A DNA stretch of 64,000 nt from Cryobacterium breve (GTDB lineage: Bacteria > Actinomycetota > Actinomycetes > Actinomycetales > Microbacteriaceae). The stretch covers positions 1-64,000 of the forward strand of contig NZ_SOGJ01000028.1 in NCBI RefSeq assembly GCF_004402375.1, in the 5' to 3' direction. Below the pieces are notes generated by a model. The model saw only the letters and a program-made list of their open reading frames with translations. It made no database searches and was not told the DNA's origin. Position numbers and translations under genes: made by a program. Position 1 is the stretch's first letter. The number at the start of each line of letters is the position of its first letter. Shown one piece after another: positions 53,237-63,082 of the stretch.

Positions 53237-54562
53237 TCAGCGCGCGCCGACGACCATCCAATGAGATGCCCGGGCCCGCAAACCCAGGGTCACCGCGCGA
53301 GCACCGAGGTAGCCGAACGCGAACGCTGCCATCAGCCAGGCCAACCCGGTGGCCCCGGAAGGCGCCAACAGCAGCACCGCGACGGCCAGCGGCACGAACG
53401 CGGCCAGGTTCACCAGTCCGGTGAGGGCGAGGTAGCGCGCGTCACCCGCGCCGATCAGCACCCCGTCGAGCACGAACACGACGCCGCCGAGCGGAACGGA
53501 AAGTCCGAGCACGATCAGGGTCGCCGGCAGCAGGCCGCTGACCTCGGTCGCGTTCGTGAACAAACGGCCGAGCACCCCACTCGCGGCGATCACCAACAGT
53601 CCGAGCGCGGCCCCGCTCAGCACGCCCCACTCGAGACAGCGCTTGAGCACTGCGCGCACTTCGGCCAGGTTGCCGGCGCCGAGACCCCGACCTACCAGTG
53701 CCTGCGCCGCGATCGCGAGGGCGTCGAGGGCGAACGCCAGGGTGGCGAACAGGGTCATCGCGATCTGGAAGGCGGCCAGCTCGGGGGAACCGAGGTTCGT
53801 GGCCACGAACACCGCGAGCAGCATGGCCGCACGCAGGCTCACCGTGCGCAGGAACAGCCAGCCGCCGGATGCCGCGCCCAGCAACATCCCGGCTCGATGC
53901 GGGCGCAGCGGCGCGCCCTCGCGGCGGGCGTGGCGGCCGACGACGGCCAGGTAGACGCCGACCATTGCCCACTGGGCGATGATCGTGCCGAGGGCGGATC
54001 CGACGATGCCGAGGTTCAGCCCGTAGATGAAGACCGCATTGAGAAGGATGTTGGCCGAGAAACCGATCCCGGCCACCCACAGTGGGGTGCGGGTGTCCTG
54101 CAGGCCTCGGAGCAGGCCGGTTGCCGCAAAGACGAGCAGCATGGCCGGAAGGCCGAACATCGAAATGCCCAGATAGCTGGCGGCCGCAGCGGTGACGGCG
54201 GGCTCGGCGCCGAAGGCACCGACGAGGAGAGGCGTGGCGAACCAGCCGGCAGCGGCGAGCAGCAGGCCGAGGCCCAGGGCGAGCCAGAGCCCGTCGATGC
54301 CGACTCCGACGGCCCGGCGGCGGTCGCCGACGCCCAGCCAGCGGGCCACCGCGGGAGTGGTGCTGTAGGCCAGAAAGACCATCAGGCCGATGATCGTCTG
54401 CAGGACGGCGCTCGCCAGGCCGAGTCCGGCGAGCGGAACGGCGCCGAGGTGTCCAACCATCGCGGAGTCGGCGAGCAGGAATAGCGGCTCGGCGATGAGC
54501 GCGCCGACGGCGGGAATGGCGAGGCGCAGGATCTCGCGGTCGATGGGCTGCGGGCGTAGCAC
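53237..54562 (-). CDS. MATE-family efflux transporter (DinF-like)
   Basis: The protein has 441 residues and twelve helices. It starts REILRLAIPAVGALIAEPLF LL with ADSAMVGHLG, the standard MATE opening, and has GLLRGLQDTRTPLWVA, typical of the DinF branch. It exports cationic drugs or metabolites using a Na+ or H+ gradient. The second half repeats the fold (LSVPLGGVVFVLDGVLIG AGD). It is monocistronic, and its ATG is flanked by the relic ABC locus on the plus strand. Confidence 0.9.
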   Translation of the reverse strand: MLRPQPIDREILRLAIPAVGALIAEPLFLLADSAMVGHLGAVPLAGLGLASAVLQTIIGLMVFLAYSTTPAVARWLGVGDRRRAVGVGIDGLWLALGLGLLLAAAGWFATPLLVGAFGAEPAVTAAAASYLGISMFGLPAMLLVFAATGLLRGLQDTRTPLWVAGIGFSANILLNAVFIYGLNLGIVGSALGTIIAQWAMVGVYLAVVGRHARREGAPLRPHRAGMLLGAASGGWLFLRTVSLRAAMLLAVFVATNLGSPELAAFQIAMTLFATLAFALDALAIAAQALVGRGLGAGNLAEVRAVLKRCLEWGVLSGAALGLLVIAASGVLGRLFTNATEVSGLLPATLIVLGLSVPLGGVVFVLDGVLIGAGDARYLALTGLVNLAAFVPLAVAVLLLAPSGATGLAWLMAAFAFGYLGARAVTLGLRARASHWMVVGAR

Positions 54563-54667
54563 GGTGAGGCTGATCCCAAAACTCTAGTTCAGCCCTTCCG
54601 CGCCCGCCTCCGGTGGTCGAGCTGGTCGCGACCTGGCCCGCCCGAGGCGGTCCCGGAGGAATGCCGA

Positions 54668-55583
54668 TGATCTCCATCGACGCATCGCCTATGTGCCCGG
54701 AGACGTTAGCTGTGGCCCAATCTGTCCGGTGGCGAGGCCATCGACCTCCTCACCCGGCTGCGCGGGGGAACCAAGGATGTCGGGGTCTATCGGGACCGTC
54801 GCGCGCACCTCATCGACACCTTCCAGCTCGACCCCACCAAGAAGGGCCGCACCTACTCCAAGGGCAATCGACAGAAGGTCGCTCTCATCGCGGCACTGGC
54901 CGCCCCGGCGGACCTGTTCATCCTCGACGAGCCGACCTCGGGGCTCGATCCGCTGATGGACGCCGTCCTCCGCCGGGAGCTGCAGGCGGCGATGGCGGGC
55001 GGGGCTACGGTTCTGCTCTCCAGCCACATCCTCTCCGAGGTGGAACATCTCTGCGATCGGGTGAGTATCATCCGGGCCGGTCGCACGGTGGAGACCGGAA
55101 ACCTGGCCCAATTGCGGCACCTCACTCGCATCGAAATCAGTTTCGCGAGCACGGGACTGACCGATGCCGATCTGCACGGACTGGCGGCACGCATCCCCAC
55201 CGCTCACGACCTTGTCCTCGCCCAGACCGGTGCGGTCGCCCGCGACGCCGGCGGGCCGGCTCGAGCCGTTGCTGGCCACGGCCGTGCACGGTATCGCCGC
55301 GGCCCTGCTCATCCTGGCGATCGCGGCGCTGCTCGTCGCGGTCGTGCCGCGGATCAGCACCGGCCTGAGCTGGGGTGTGCTGCTGGCCGCTGGGTTCATC
55401 GGCGAGTTCGGCGAGCTCTTCGGACTGCCCGATTGGCTACTCAACCTGTCTCCGTTCACCCACACGCCCGTGATCGGCGCTGTAGACGTGGATTGGACCG
55501 GAGCTCTAGGGATGCTGGGCCTCGCCCTGGTGGGCGGGGTATCGGCCGGGGTGGGCATCCGTCGCCGCGACCTGGCGCTCTAA
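54668..55583 (+). pseudogene. Collapsed ABC exporter operon (ATPase fragment joined to permease C-terminus)
   Basis: The left part reads as the second half of an ABC ATPase: [12 protein letters not shown], a one-base deletion near 54710, then [49 protein letters not shown] and [18 protein letters not shown]. The Walker A half is absent. Near 55250 the frame changes and continues as the C-terminal helices of an ABC-2-type permease ([19 protein letters not shown] ... [19 protein letters not shown] ... [10 protein letters not shown]). A 5' truncation, a frameshift and an internal deletion show it is dead. The parent looks like a two-gene antibiotic exporter. Confidence 0.85.
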
Positions 55584-55653
55584 CGCCCCGGGCACGACCG
55601 CCGGGACTCGACAAGCTCGACCACCGCCAAGGTGCAGCGAATAGGGTGGAGGT

Positions 55654-57618
55654 ATGACTGACCAGGGGCCTGCATCCGGAATCGACCGCGACGAACTTGA
55701 CCTGGAGGTGCGTCCGCAGGACGACCTCTTCCTGCACGTGAACGGCCAGTGGATCGACCGGAGCGAGATCCCGTCCGACAAGGCCCGCTGGGGTTCGTTC
55801 TATCTTCTCGCCGAGGAATCGGAGAAGGCCGTGCGCGAGATCATCCTTGAGGCCCAGTCGGCCGCCCCCGGCACCGAGGAACGCAAATTCGGCGACCTCT
55901 ATGCCAGTTTCATGGACGAGGCCCGCGTCGAAGAGCGTGGCGCCACCCCGCTCGCGGCCGATCTCGCCACGGTCGACGCCGTCACCTCCCTCCCCGAACT
56001 GCTAGCCACCCTCGGACGCCTCGAGCGAGTGGGAGTGTCCGGCGCCTTCGGTCTCTTCGTCGACAACGACCCGGGCGACCCCGAGCGCTACCTCGTCTTC
56101 GTCGAGCAGGGCGGGCTCGGCCTGCCCGACGAGTCCTACTACCGCGACGAGAAATCTGCCGCGATCCGCGAGGCCTACCAGTCATTCCTTGAACGGATGT
56201 TCGGTCTCGCCGGAGTTTCGGACGCCGCCGACCGCGCCCAGCGCGTCTTCGCACTCGAGACCGAGCTCGCCACGCACCACTGGGACAAGGTGCGCTCGCG
56301 CGACAGCGAGAAGACCTACAACCTCAAGACCTGGGGCCAGGTCACGGCGTTGGCCGCTGGCGCAGACCTGCACCTGTGGCTCGAGGGCCTGGACACCCCG
56401 GCGGGCGCACTCGACGAGGTCGTCGTGCGCCAGCCCAGTTTCGTGACCGGGCTGGCGGAGATGCTCACGGAGGACCAGCTCGAAAGCTGGAAAGACTGGC
56501 TGCGGTGGCAGGTCATCCGTTCCGGTGCCGCGTTCCTGTCAAGAAGTTTTGTCGAGTCCAGCTTCGACTTCTACGGTCGCACCCTGACCGGCACGCCCCA
56601 GTTGCGCGAGCGCTGGAAGCGCGGTGTCTCATTGGTCGAGGGCGCTCTTGGCGAGGCCGTCGGCCGCATCTACGTGGAGCGGCACTTCAAGCCCAGCGCG
56701 AAGGCGAGCATGGACGTGCTGGTGGCCAATCTGGTCGAGGCGTACCGCCGCAGCATCACCGACCTCGAGTGGATGACCGCCGAGACGCGGTCCCGGGCGC
56801 TGGACAAGCTCGAGAAATTCACCCCAAAGATCGGCTACCCGGCCACGTGGCGCGACTACTCGACCCTCACGATCGACCCGGCCGACCTGATTGCCAACGT
56901 GCGCGCCACGAACGAGTTCGAGTTCCAGCGCGAACTGGGCAAGATCGGCAACCCGCTCGACCGGGACGAGTGGTTCATGACCCCGCAGACCATCAACGCC
57001 TACTACAACCCGGGGTTCAACGAGATCGTCTTCCCCGCCGCCATCCTGCAGCCGCCGTTCTTCGACGATGCGCGCGATTCTGCCGCCAACTACGGTGCAA
57101 TCGGCGCCGTGATCGGTCACGAGATCGGCCACGGCTTCGACGACCAGGGCTCGAAGTACGACGGCACCGGGCTGCTCACCGATTGGTGGACCGAAGAAGA
57201 CCGCGCGGCCTTCGAGGAACGCACCAGTTCGCTGATCGAGCAGTTCAACACGCTCGCCCCGAAGCAGATTCCCGACCATTTCGTCAACGGCGCGCTCACC
57301 ATCGGCGAAAACATCGGCGACCTCGGTGGGCTCTCGATCGCCTGGAAGGCCTACCTGATCTCGCTCGACGGCCAGGAGCCGCCCGTGATCGACGGGTTCA
57401 CCGGTGCCCAGCGGTTCTTCCTCTCCTGGGCCCAGGCCTGGCAGCTCAAGATGCGCGACGAGGAGGCCATCCGTCTGCTCTCGATCGACCCGCATTCTCC
57501 CAACGAATTTCGGTGCAACCAGATCGTGCGCAACATCGACGAGTTCTACACGGCGTTCGGGGTCACCCCCGACGACGGTCTCTGGTTGGACCCGGAGAAG
57601 CGCGTTACGATCTGGTGA
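55654..57618 (+). CDS. pepO: M13-family zinc endopeptidase (PepO/neprilysin-like)
   Basis: The protein has 654 residues. ATG 55654 has GGAGG close upstream. The N-terminal part starts [20 protein letters not shown], as in bacterial M13 peptidases. The zinc motif [18 protein letters not shown] places the ligands at His489 and His493 with catalytic Glu490; the third ligand Glu is in [32 protein letters not shown] supplies the substrate-binding N-A-Y block, and the C-terminal [19 protein letters not shown] is present. There is no signal peptide or transmembrane helix, so it acts on cytosolic peptides or leaves by another route. Confidence 0.93.
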   Translation: MTDQGPASGIDRDELDLEVRPQDDLFLHVNGQWIDRSEIPSDKARWGSFYLLAEESEKAVREIILEAQSAAPGTEERKFGDLYASFMDEARVEERGATPLAADLATVDAVTSLPELLATLGRLERVGVSGAFGLFVDNDPGDPERYLVFVEQGGLGLPDESYYRDEKSAAIREAYQSFLERMFGLAGVSDAADRAQRVFALETELATHHWDKVRSRDSEKTYNLKTWGQVTALAAGADLHLWLEGLDTPAGALDEVVVRQPSFVTGLAEMLTEDQLESWKDWLRWQVIRSGAAFLSRSFVESSFDFYGRTLTGTPQLRERWKRGVSLVEGALGEAVGRIYVERHFKPSAKASMDVLVANLVEAYRRSITDLEWMTAETRSRALDKLEKFTPKIGYPATWRDYSTLTIDPADLIANVRATNEFEFQRELGKIGNPLDRDEWFMTPQTINAYYNPGFNEIVFPAAILQPPFFDDARDSAANYGAIGAVIGHEIGHGFDDQGSKYDGTGLLTDWWTEEDRAAFEERTSSLIEQFNTLAPKQIPDHFVNGALTIGENIGDLGGLSIAWKAYLISLDGQEPPVIDGFTGAQRFFLSWAQAWQLKMRDEEAIRLLSIDPHSPNEFRCNQIVRNIDEFYTAFGVTPDDGLWLDPEKRVTIW

Positions 57619-57692
57619 CCTCAACGCTCCACCCGCAAGTCATCGCGGTGCCGGGGACCAGCCGCCCGAACCCATAAAAGGACCTGTCCACT

Positions 57693-58601
57693 GTGGTCAT
57701 CTCATCCCAGGAATCAGAGCGCCGGTCGCGCCATTCCGCGGTTCGGCGCGGGCGGCACGGTGGCGCGGAGGCAACGGCGAATTTCGGCCGCGGATTCCAA
57801 GCACTGGGCGACCTCGCGGTTGACGGCGTGCAGGTCTCGGCCCGTGCCACCGATTTGGTCACCGGTCGAGTGCTGTTCTCCGTGGACGACCACGTGGTCA
57901 TGCCCACGGCCGGGATCGGCACCGTGCTCCTGCTGATCGAGGTGGCCGCCCGGCTGCGGGACGCCGACTTCGGCGCGTACACGATCCTGGATCGCAGCGT
58001 CGCCGATTCGGTTGCCGGTTCCGGGCTCTGGCAGCACCTGCAGGCACCTTCGCTTCCGGTTGCCGACCTCGCGGCCCTGATCGGGGCAGCCAACGATAAC
58101 CTGGCCACCAACGTGTTGCTTCGCGCCGTCGGCCTCGACGCCGTGCGTGCCCGCGCCGAGCAGCTCGGGCTCAGCCGAACCGCACTGCTCGACCTCGTGC
58201 GTGACCAGCGGGGACCCGACGACGCGCCGCAGCTCTCGGTGGGCAGCGCCAAGGAGCTCACCTGGCTGTTCACCGCGTTGGCCCGCGGCGAGATCGTCGA
58301 CGCCGCGGCGAGCGAACGCGTGATCGGCTGGCTGTCGTTGGGCGCCGACCTGTCCATGGTCGCCAGCGCCTTCGGCTTCGACCCGCTCGCCCACCGCGCC
58401 GGCGACCACGGCCTGCTGCTGGTGAACAAGACCGGAACGGATGCCGGCGTCCGCAGCGAGGTCGGCATCCTGCGCGGTCCGCGTGCCGGATTGACCTACA
58501 TGGTCTCGATGTCATTCGCCGACACCCGCCTCTCGTCCCGGCTCGCTGTGCTCGACGGCATGCGGGCGGTCGGCCTCGACCTGCTCGAATACGTGCACTG
58601 A
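57693..58601 (+). CDS. Beta-lactamase-fold serine-hydrolase homologue lacking the catalytic SxxK
   Basis: The protein has 302 residues with a GTG start. The fold matches class A beta-lactamases (PF13354-like): HVVMPTAGIGTVLLLIEVA occupies the active-site helix, AANDNLATN corresponds to the SDN loop, and LLVNKTGTDAG is the KTG strand. The nucleophile motif SxxK is replaced by Gly74-Ile-Gly-Thr77, so neither the serine nor the lysine is present and acylation by the usual mechanism is impossible. No signal peptide is visible; the Arg-rich N-terminus looks cytosolic. It is likely a non-catalytic binding or regulatory protein. Confidence 0.8.
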   Translation: MVISSQESERRSRHSAVRRGRHGGAEATANFGRGFQALGDLAVDGVQVSARATDLVTGRVLFSVDDHVVMPTAGIGTVLLLIEVAARLRDADFGAYTILDRSVADSVAGSGLWQHLQAPSLPVADLAALIGAANDNLATNVLLRAVGLDAVRARAEQLGLSRTALLDLVRDQRGPDDAPQLSVGSAKELTWLFTALARGEIVDAAASERVIGWLSLGADLSMVASAFGFDPLAHRAGDHGLLLVNKTGTDAGVRSEVGILRGPRAGLTYMVSMSFADTRLSSRLAVLDGMRAVGLDLLEYVH

Positions 58602-58619
58602 ACTGAGCCGTCGGCGAAA

Positions 58620-58662
58620 CCGAACTGCCCCCGCGAAGGATCTCTTCGCGGGGGCAGTTCGG
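58620..58662. terminator. 19-bp perfect hairpin between convergent genes
   Basis: CCGAACTGCCCCCGCGAAG pairs with its exact complement around a GATCT loop, just after the serine-hydrolase homologue and facing the ybdD gene. No poly-T tract is present. By position it ends both convergent transcripts. Confidence 0.75.
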
Positions 58663-58682
58663 GGCTGTGGAGGTGGAGCTCG

Positions 58683-58928
58683 TCAGCAACACCGCCCCTG
58701 GGGGTTCACGTCCTGCCGGTCGGTCTGGTCGCGCCAGAATTCGCGTTCCGTCATCATCACCGGTCTGTCGCAGGCGACCGCAGCCGGGTCGTGAATCGAA
58801 TGCTCGTGGGCCTCGTCAAGCGATTCATGGTGAGCCCTGTACTTGTCGTACGCGTCCTCGCCCATGACCCCCCTCATAAACCAGGCGAATCCCTTCGCGC
58901 CCTCACGGACGCTGGCGAGGAAGCTCAT
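58683..58928 (-). CDS. YbdD/YjiX family small protein, partner of CstA
   Basis: The protein has 81 residues. FAWFMRGVMGEDAYDKYRAH and MMTEREFWRDQTDRQD are the two conserved DUF466 blocks, and the end GRCC is typical. Its ATG overlaps the cstA stop (ATGA at 58925-58928). In enterobacteria the homologue is needed with the BtsT/CstA-type transporter for pyruvate uptake. It is cytoplasmic or membrane-associated. Confidence 0.9.
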   Translation of the reverse strand: MSFLASVREGAKGFAWFMRGVMGEDAYDKYRAHHESLDEAHEHSIHDPAAVACDRPVMMTEREFWRDQTDRQDVNPQGRCC

Positions 58929-61219
58929 CGGCGGGGCGTCTTCCTCGCCTTGTCCAGCTTGGCCTGGGCGATCTGCGCGTCCCAGCGCGAGGCGAGTTTC
59001 TTCTCTTCCGGGGTCGCGACGAAACCGGACGGGGCGAACATCTGCGATGCCACCGCGTCATCCTCGTTGGTGCCGAAGCTGTGGGTCTGGTAAGACTTCC
59101 AGGTGGCCTGCGCGGCGGTGACCATCACGATCATGGCCAGCACGACGAACAGGATCGAGAGGATGCCCTGCACCATCGTGTTGCGCACGACGGCCTCCAT
59201 CGCCTCGACGGTCTTGGCGGTGCCGAAGCTGGTGAGCCCCTCGTCAAGGGCCTTCGAGAACGCCCGGTTCTGGGCGAAGTAGCCCACGTTGGGAACGCTC
59301 GAGAAGATCTTCAGGAACGACGCGTAGATGGTCACGACGGCCGCGAAGGTCAGTGGCAGGGCCACGACCCAGAGATACGTGAACAGCCCGCGCTTGGCCA
59401 CGATTGCCAGGCAGACGGCCAAGGCGATGGCCGCGAGCAGCTGGTTCGCGATCCCGAACAGCGGGAACAGGGTGTTGATGCCGCCGAGCGGGTCGGTGAC
59501 GCCCATCACGAGCACGGCACCCCAGGCGGCGACCATGATGCCGGTCGTGACCCAGGCGCCCAGGCGCCAGGAGGTGTTCTTGAACTTCGGGAAGAAATTG
59601 CCGAGGCTGTCCTGCAGCATGAACCGGGCCACGCGGGTTCCGGCGTCCACGGCGGTGAGGATGAACAGTGCCTCGAACATGATGGCGAAGTGGTACCAGA
59701 ACGCCATCATTCCCGAGCCGCCCGCCACCTGCTGCATGATGTTGGCGAGGCCGACCGACAAGGTCGGGGCGCCGCCGGTGCGCGACACGATGGTCTCCTC
59801 GCCCACGTTCTTCGCGGTCTCGGTGAGCATCTCGGGAGTCAGGTTGACTCCGGTCAGGCCGAGGCTGTTCACGAACGTGACGGCACCCTCAACGGTGCCG
59901 CCGGTCAAAGCCGGCGAGGAATTCATGGCGAAGTAGATGCCGCGGTCGATCGACAGCGCGGCGACGAGCGCCATTATGGCGACGAATGATTCCATCAGCA
60001 TGCCGCCGTAGCCGATGAACCGGGTCTGGCGTTCCTTCTCGATCAGCTTCGGCGTGGTGCCGGAGGCAATCAGGGCGTGAAAGCCGGAGAGGGCTCCGCA
60101 GGCGATGGTGACGAACAGGAACGGGAAGAGCGTGCCGCTCACCACGGGGCCGCCGCCGTTCACGAACTCGCTGGTTGCCGGGGCCGAGATCTCGGGGCGG
60201 ACGACGATGATGGCGAGTGCCAGCATCCCGATCGTGCCGATTTTCATGAAGGTGGACAGGTAGTCGCGGGGGGCCAGCAACAGCCAGACCGGGAGGATGG
60301 CGGCCACGAAACCGTAGACGATGATGCCGATCGCGAGAGGCAGCGGGTCGATGGCGAAGAAGGTCGATCCCCATTCGGTGTCTGCGATCATGCCGCCGCC
60401 GATGATGGCGGCCAGCAGCAGCACGAAACCGATCACCGAGATCTCGGTGACCCGGCCGGGGCGGAAGAAGCGCAGGTAGACGCCCATGAACAGCGCGATC
60501 GGGATGGTCATCGAGACTGAGAAGACTCCCCAGGGGCTGTCGGCGAGGGCGTTGACCACGACGAGCGCGAGGATGGCAACGATGATGACCATGATCGCCA
60601 GAGTCGCGATGAGGGCGGCCGTGCCGCCCACCTTGCCGAGCTCGTCCCTGGCCATCTGGCCCAGGGAGCGGCCGCCGCGACGCATCGAGAAGAACAGCAC
60701 CAAGTAGTCCTGCACCGCGCCGGCGAATACGACACCGACGATGATCCAGATCGTGCCGGGTAGGTAGCCCATCTGGGCGGCCAGCACGGGGCCGACGAGC
60801 GGCCCGGCACCGGCGATGGCGGCGAAGTGGTGGCCGAAGAGAACCCGGCGGTCGGTGGCCGCGAAGTCCTTGCCATCGGCCTTGTACTCGGCCGGCGTCG
60901 CCCGCCGGTCATCCGGGCGGAGCAGGTGCTTCTGGATGTAGTTGGAGTAGAAGCGGTAGCCGATCAGGTACGTGCAGACGGCCGCGAAGACGAACCAGAT
61001 GGCGTTGACGGTCTCACCGCGAACGACGGCGAGCATGACCCAGCTGAGTCCGCCGAGCAGGGAGATGGCACCCCAGAGGACGATCTTCGCCGGGGTCCAG
61101 TGGGCCTCTTCGGCGTCATGCGTGGTTTGGTCGAGGGCAACAGGCAACAGGAGGGGATCCCGGTCCAGTTCCTCACCCCGCTTGGGTGAATCGTGTGGCG
61201 TGCGGGGCTTGGTGCCCAT
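58925..61219 (-). CDS. cstA: CstA-family carbon-starvation transporter (pyruvate/peptide)
   Basis: The protein has 764 residues and about 16-18 helices. Conserved CstA blocks include LFGHHFAAIAGAGPLVGPVL AAQMGYLPG, GALSGFHALIASGTTPKLI and ALFILTAVDAGTRVARFMLQ. It was first described as a peptide transporter; close homologues BtsT and YjiY import pyruvate with protons. The N-terminal tail (about 40 residues) is charged. It is first in the operon cstA-ybdD and divergent from glyS. AGGAGA lies upstream of ATG 61219. Confidence 0.93.
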   Translation of the reverse strand: MGTKPRTPHDSPKRGEELDRDPLLLPVALDQTTHDAEEAHWTPAKIVLWGAISLLGGLSWVMLAVVRGETVNAIWFVFAAVCTYLIGYRFYSNYIQKHLLRPDDRRATPAEYKADGKDFAATDRRVLFGHHFAAIAGAGPLVGPVLAAQMGYLPGTIWIIVGVVFAGAVQDYLVLFFSMRRGGRSLGQMARDELGKVGGTAALIATLAIMVIIVAILALVVVNALADSPWGVFSVSMTIPIALFMGVYLRFFRPGRVTEISVIGFVLLLAAIIGGGMIADTEWGSTFFAIDPLPLAIGIIVYGFVAAILPVWLLLAPRDYLSTFMKIGTIGMLALAIIVVRPEISAPATSEFVNGGGPVVSGTLFPFLFVTIACGALSGFHALIASGTTPKLIEKERQTRFIGYGGMLMESFVAIMALVAALSIDRGIYFAMNSSPALTGGTVEGAVTFVNSLGLTGVNLTPEMLTETAKNVGEETIVSRTGGAPTLSVGLANIMQQVAGGSGMMAFWYHFAIMFEALFILTAVDAGTRVARFMLQDSLGNFFPKFKNTSWRLGAWVTTGIMVAAWGAVLVMGVTDPLGGINTLFPLFGIANQLLAAIALAVCLAIVAKRGLFTYLWVVALPLTFAAVVTIYASFLKIFSSVPNVGYFAQNRAFSKALDEGLTSFGTAKTVEAMEAVVRNTMVQGILSILFVVLAMIVMVTAAQATWKSYQTHSFGTNEDDAVASQMFAPSGFVATPEEKKLASRWDAQIAQAKLDKARKTPRR

Positions 61220-61277
61220 GATCTCTCCTTTGAGGTGCCCGCAAGGTCTGCGGAAATCCTTAGCAAGGCTAACAGCT

Positions 61278-61308
61278 TTGCGACAGTTTCCTGACGGATG
61301 CCTAAAAT
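61278..61308 (+). promoter_or_regulatory. Promoter candidate for glyS
   Basis: TAAAAT (61303-61308) lies 76 nt before the glyS GTG, with TTGCGA (61278-61283) 19 nt further upstream. Spacing is slightly long for a sigma-70-type promoter. No T-box is seen. Confidence 0.35.
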
Positions 61309-61384
61309 GGGCTGAGCGCCGTTCGGCTTCGGTCTGTTCTCCGTGCTATCCAGCCTTTCCGCCCTCTCGACCATTGGAGCCACC

Positions 61385-62770
61385 GTGGCCGCCCTGTCCC
61401 GCCTCGATTCCGTCATCGCCCTTGCCCGCCACCGCGGGTTCGTGTTCCAGGCCGGTGAAATCTATGGCGGATCCCGGTCCGCCTGGGATTACGGACCTCT
61501 TGGCGTGGAGCTCAAGGAGAACATCAAGAAGCAGTGGTGGCGCTTCATGGTCACCAGCCGGGATGACGTGGTCGGCCTCGACTCCTCGGTGATCCTTCCC
61601 CGAAAGGTGTGGGAGGCATCCGGTCACGTCGAGGTTTTCAGCGACCCGCTGGTCGAGTGCACGAGCTGCCACAAGCGCTTCCGCGCCGACCACCTCGAAG
61701 AGGAATTCGAGGAAAAGAAGGGCCGCCCGCCCGAAGGCGGCATCGACGGCATCCCCTGCCCCAACTGCGGCAACCGGCACATCTGGACGCAGCCCCGCGC
61801 CTTCTCCGGCCTGCTCAAGACCTACCTCGGCCCGGTCGACGACGAGGCCGGCATGCACTACCTGCGCCCCGAGACCGCGCAGGGAATCTTCGTGAACTTC
61901 GCCAACGTGCTGCAGGCTGCCCGCATGAAGCCGCCGTTCGGCATCGGGCAGATCGGCAAGAGCTTCCGCAACGAGATCACCCCGGGAAACTTCATCTTCC
62001 GCACCCGCGAGTTCGAGCAGATGGAGATGGAATTCTTCGTCGAGCCGGGTACGGATGAGACGTGGCACCAGTACTGGATCGACCAGCGGATGGCGTGGTA
62101 CACGGGCCTCGGCATCAACATCGACAACCTGCGCCTGTTCGAACACCCGGCCGAGAAGCTCTCGCACTACTCCAAGCGCACCGTGGACATCGAATACCGA
62201 TTCGGTTTCAGCGGCAGCGAATTCGGCGAGCTCGAGGGTGTCGCCAACCGCACCGACTTCGACCTCAGGACGCACGCGGAGGCATCCGGCAAGGATCTCT
62301 CCTACTTCGACCAGACGAAGAACGAGCGCTGGGTTCCCTATGTGATCGAGCCCGCGGCCGGGCTGACCCGTTCGCTGATGGCGTTCCTGGTGGACGCCTA
62401 TCACGAGGAGGAAGTGCCCAACGCGAAGGGCGGCGTCGACAAGCGCACCGTGCTGAGGCTCGACCCGCGACTCGCCCCGATCAAGGTGGCCGTGCTCCCG
62501 CTGTCTCGCAACGAGGCGCTTTCGCCCATGGCCAAGTCCCTTGCGGCCCGGCTGCGCGAGTCCTGGAACGTGGACTTCGACGACGCCGGCGCCATCGGCC
62601 GCCGCTACCGCCGCCAGGACGAGATCGGCACCCCGTACTGCGTCACCGTCGACTTCGACTCGCTCGAGGATCAGGCCGTCACCGTGCGCGACCGTGACAC
62701 CATGGCGCAGGAACGCGTGCCCCTCGACGAGCTCGACGCCTACCTCGCTGTGCGTTTGCGCGGCGCCTAG
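61385..62770 (+). CDS. glyS: Glycyl-tRNA synthetase, class II alpha2 type
   Basis: The protein has 461 residues from GTG 61385, preceded by GGAG. This start gives the usual N-terminus [25 protein letters not shown]. Class II motifs follow: [30 protein letters not shown] (motif 2) and [20 protein letters not shown] (motif 3). A zinc-binding insert has CTSCHKRF and CPNCGNRH. The C-terminal anticodon-binding domain has [11 protein letters not shown]. It charges tRNA-Gly and is essential. The longer upstream frame is not needed. Confidence 0.96.
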   Translation: MAALSRLDSVIALARHRGFVFQAGEIYGGSRSAWDYGPLGVELKENIKKQWWRFMVTSRDDVVGLDSSVILPRKVWEASGHVEVFSDPLVECTSCHKRFRADHLEEEFEEKKGRPPEGGIDGIPCPNCGNRHIWTQPRAFSGLLKTYLGPVDDEAGMHYLRPETAQGIFVNFANVLQAARMKPPFGIGQIGKSFRNEITPGNFIFRTREFEQMEMEFFVEPGTDETWHQYWIDQRMAWYTGLGINIDNLRLFEHPAEKLSHYSKRTVDIEYRFGFSGSEFGELEGVANRTDFDLRTHAEASGKDLSYFDQTKNERWVPYVIEPAAGLTRSLMAFLVDAYHEEEVPNAKGGVDKRTVLRLDPRLAPIKVAVLPLSRNEALSPMAKSLAARLRESWNVDFDDAGAIGRRYRRQDEIGTPYCVTVDFDSLEDQAVTVRDRDTMAQERVPLDELDAYLAVRLRGA

Positions 62771-63082
62771 CCCACTCGCACTCGCACCCGTCTAGTCGCT
62801 GGAGCCGGCAGCCGGCAGCCGTCCGCGTGCACGGCGGCCCGTCGTGCTGGTGGGGCTAACTCAGGAGAACTGCCGGGCGCGCGCCACGGTGTCCCCGGAA
62901 CGACTGGGCTGCGGCGACAGGGCGCGCCGGATCTCCTGAATTAGCCACACTGGCGCGCTTGCCGCACAGGCGAACGGATGCTCGGCGCGGCGACGCGCGC
63001 GACGGGGTCAGGCCGGGTCAGACTGGGTCAGGCCGGGTCAGGCCGGGTCAGACGGGGTCAGGCCGGCGGCGAGCGGACGCGG
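62771..63082. other. Convergent intergenic region with a tandem repeat
   Basis: The gap between glyS and hemA carries no gene. Its right third is a 10-bp tandem repeat (63001-63066). Between 62860 and 62945 short GC-rich complementarity may form a terminator, but no clean hairpin with a T tract is visible. Confidence 0.5.
63001..63066. repeat. 10-bp tandem repeat array downstream of hemA
   Basis: Six and a half units of the form GRCNGGGTCA lie head to tail, alternating GGCCGGGTCA with GACGGGGTCA or GACTGGGTCA. The array begins 17 nt past the end of hemA on its transcript side. Copy number is likely variable by slippage. Confidence 0.85.

Noticed and set aside
63001..63066. CRISPR-like array
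   Set aside because: Units are 10 bp and contiguous without spacers; no cas genes are in the window.
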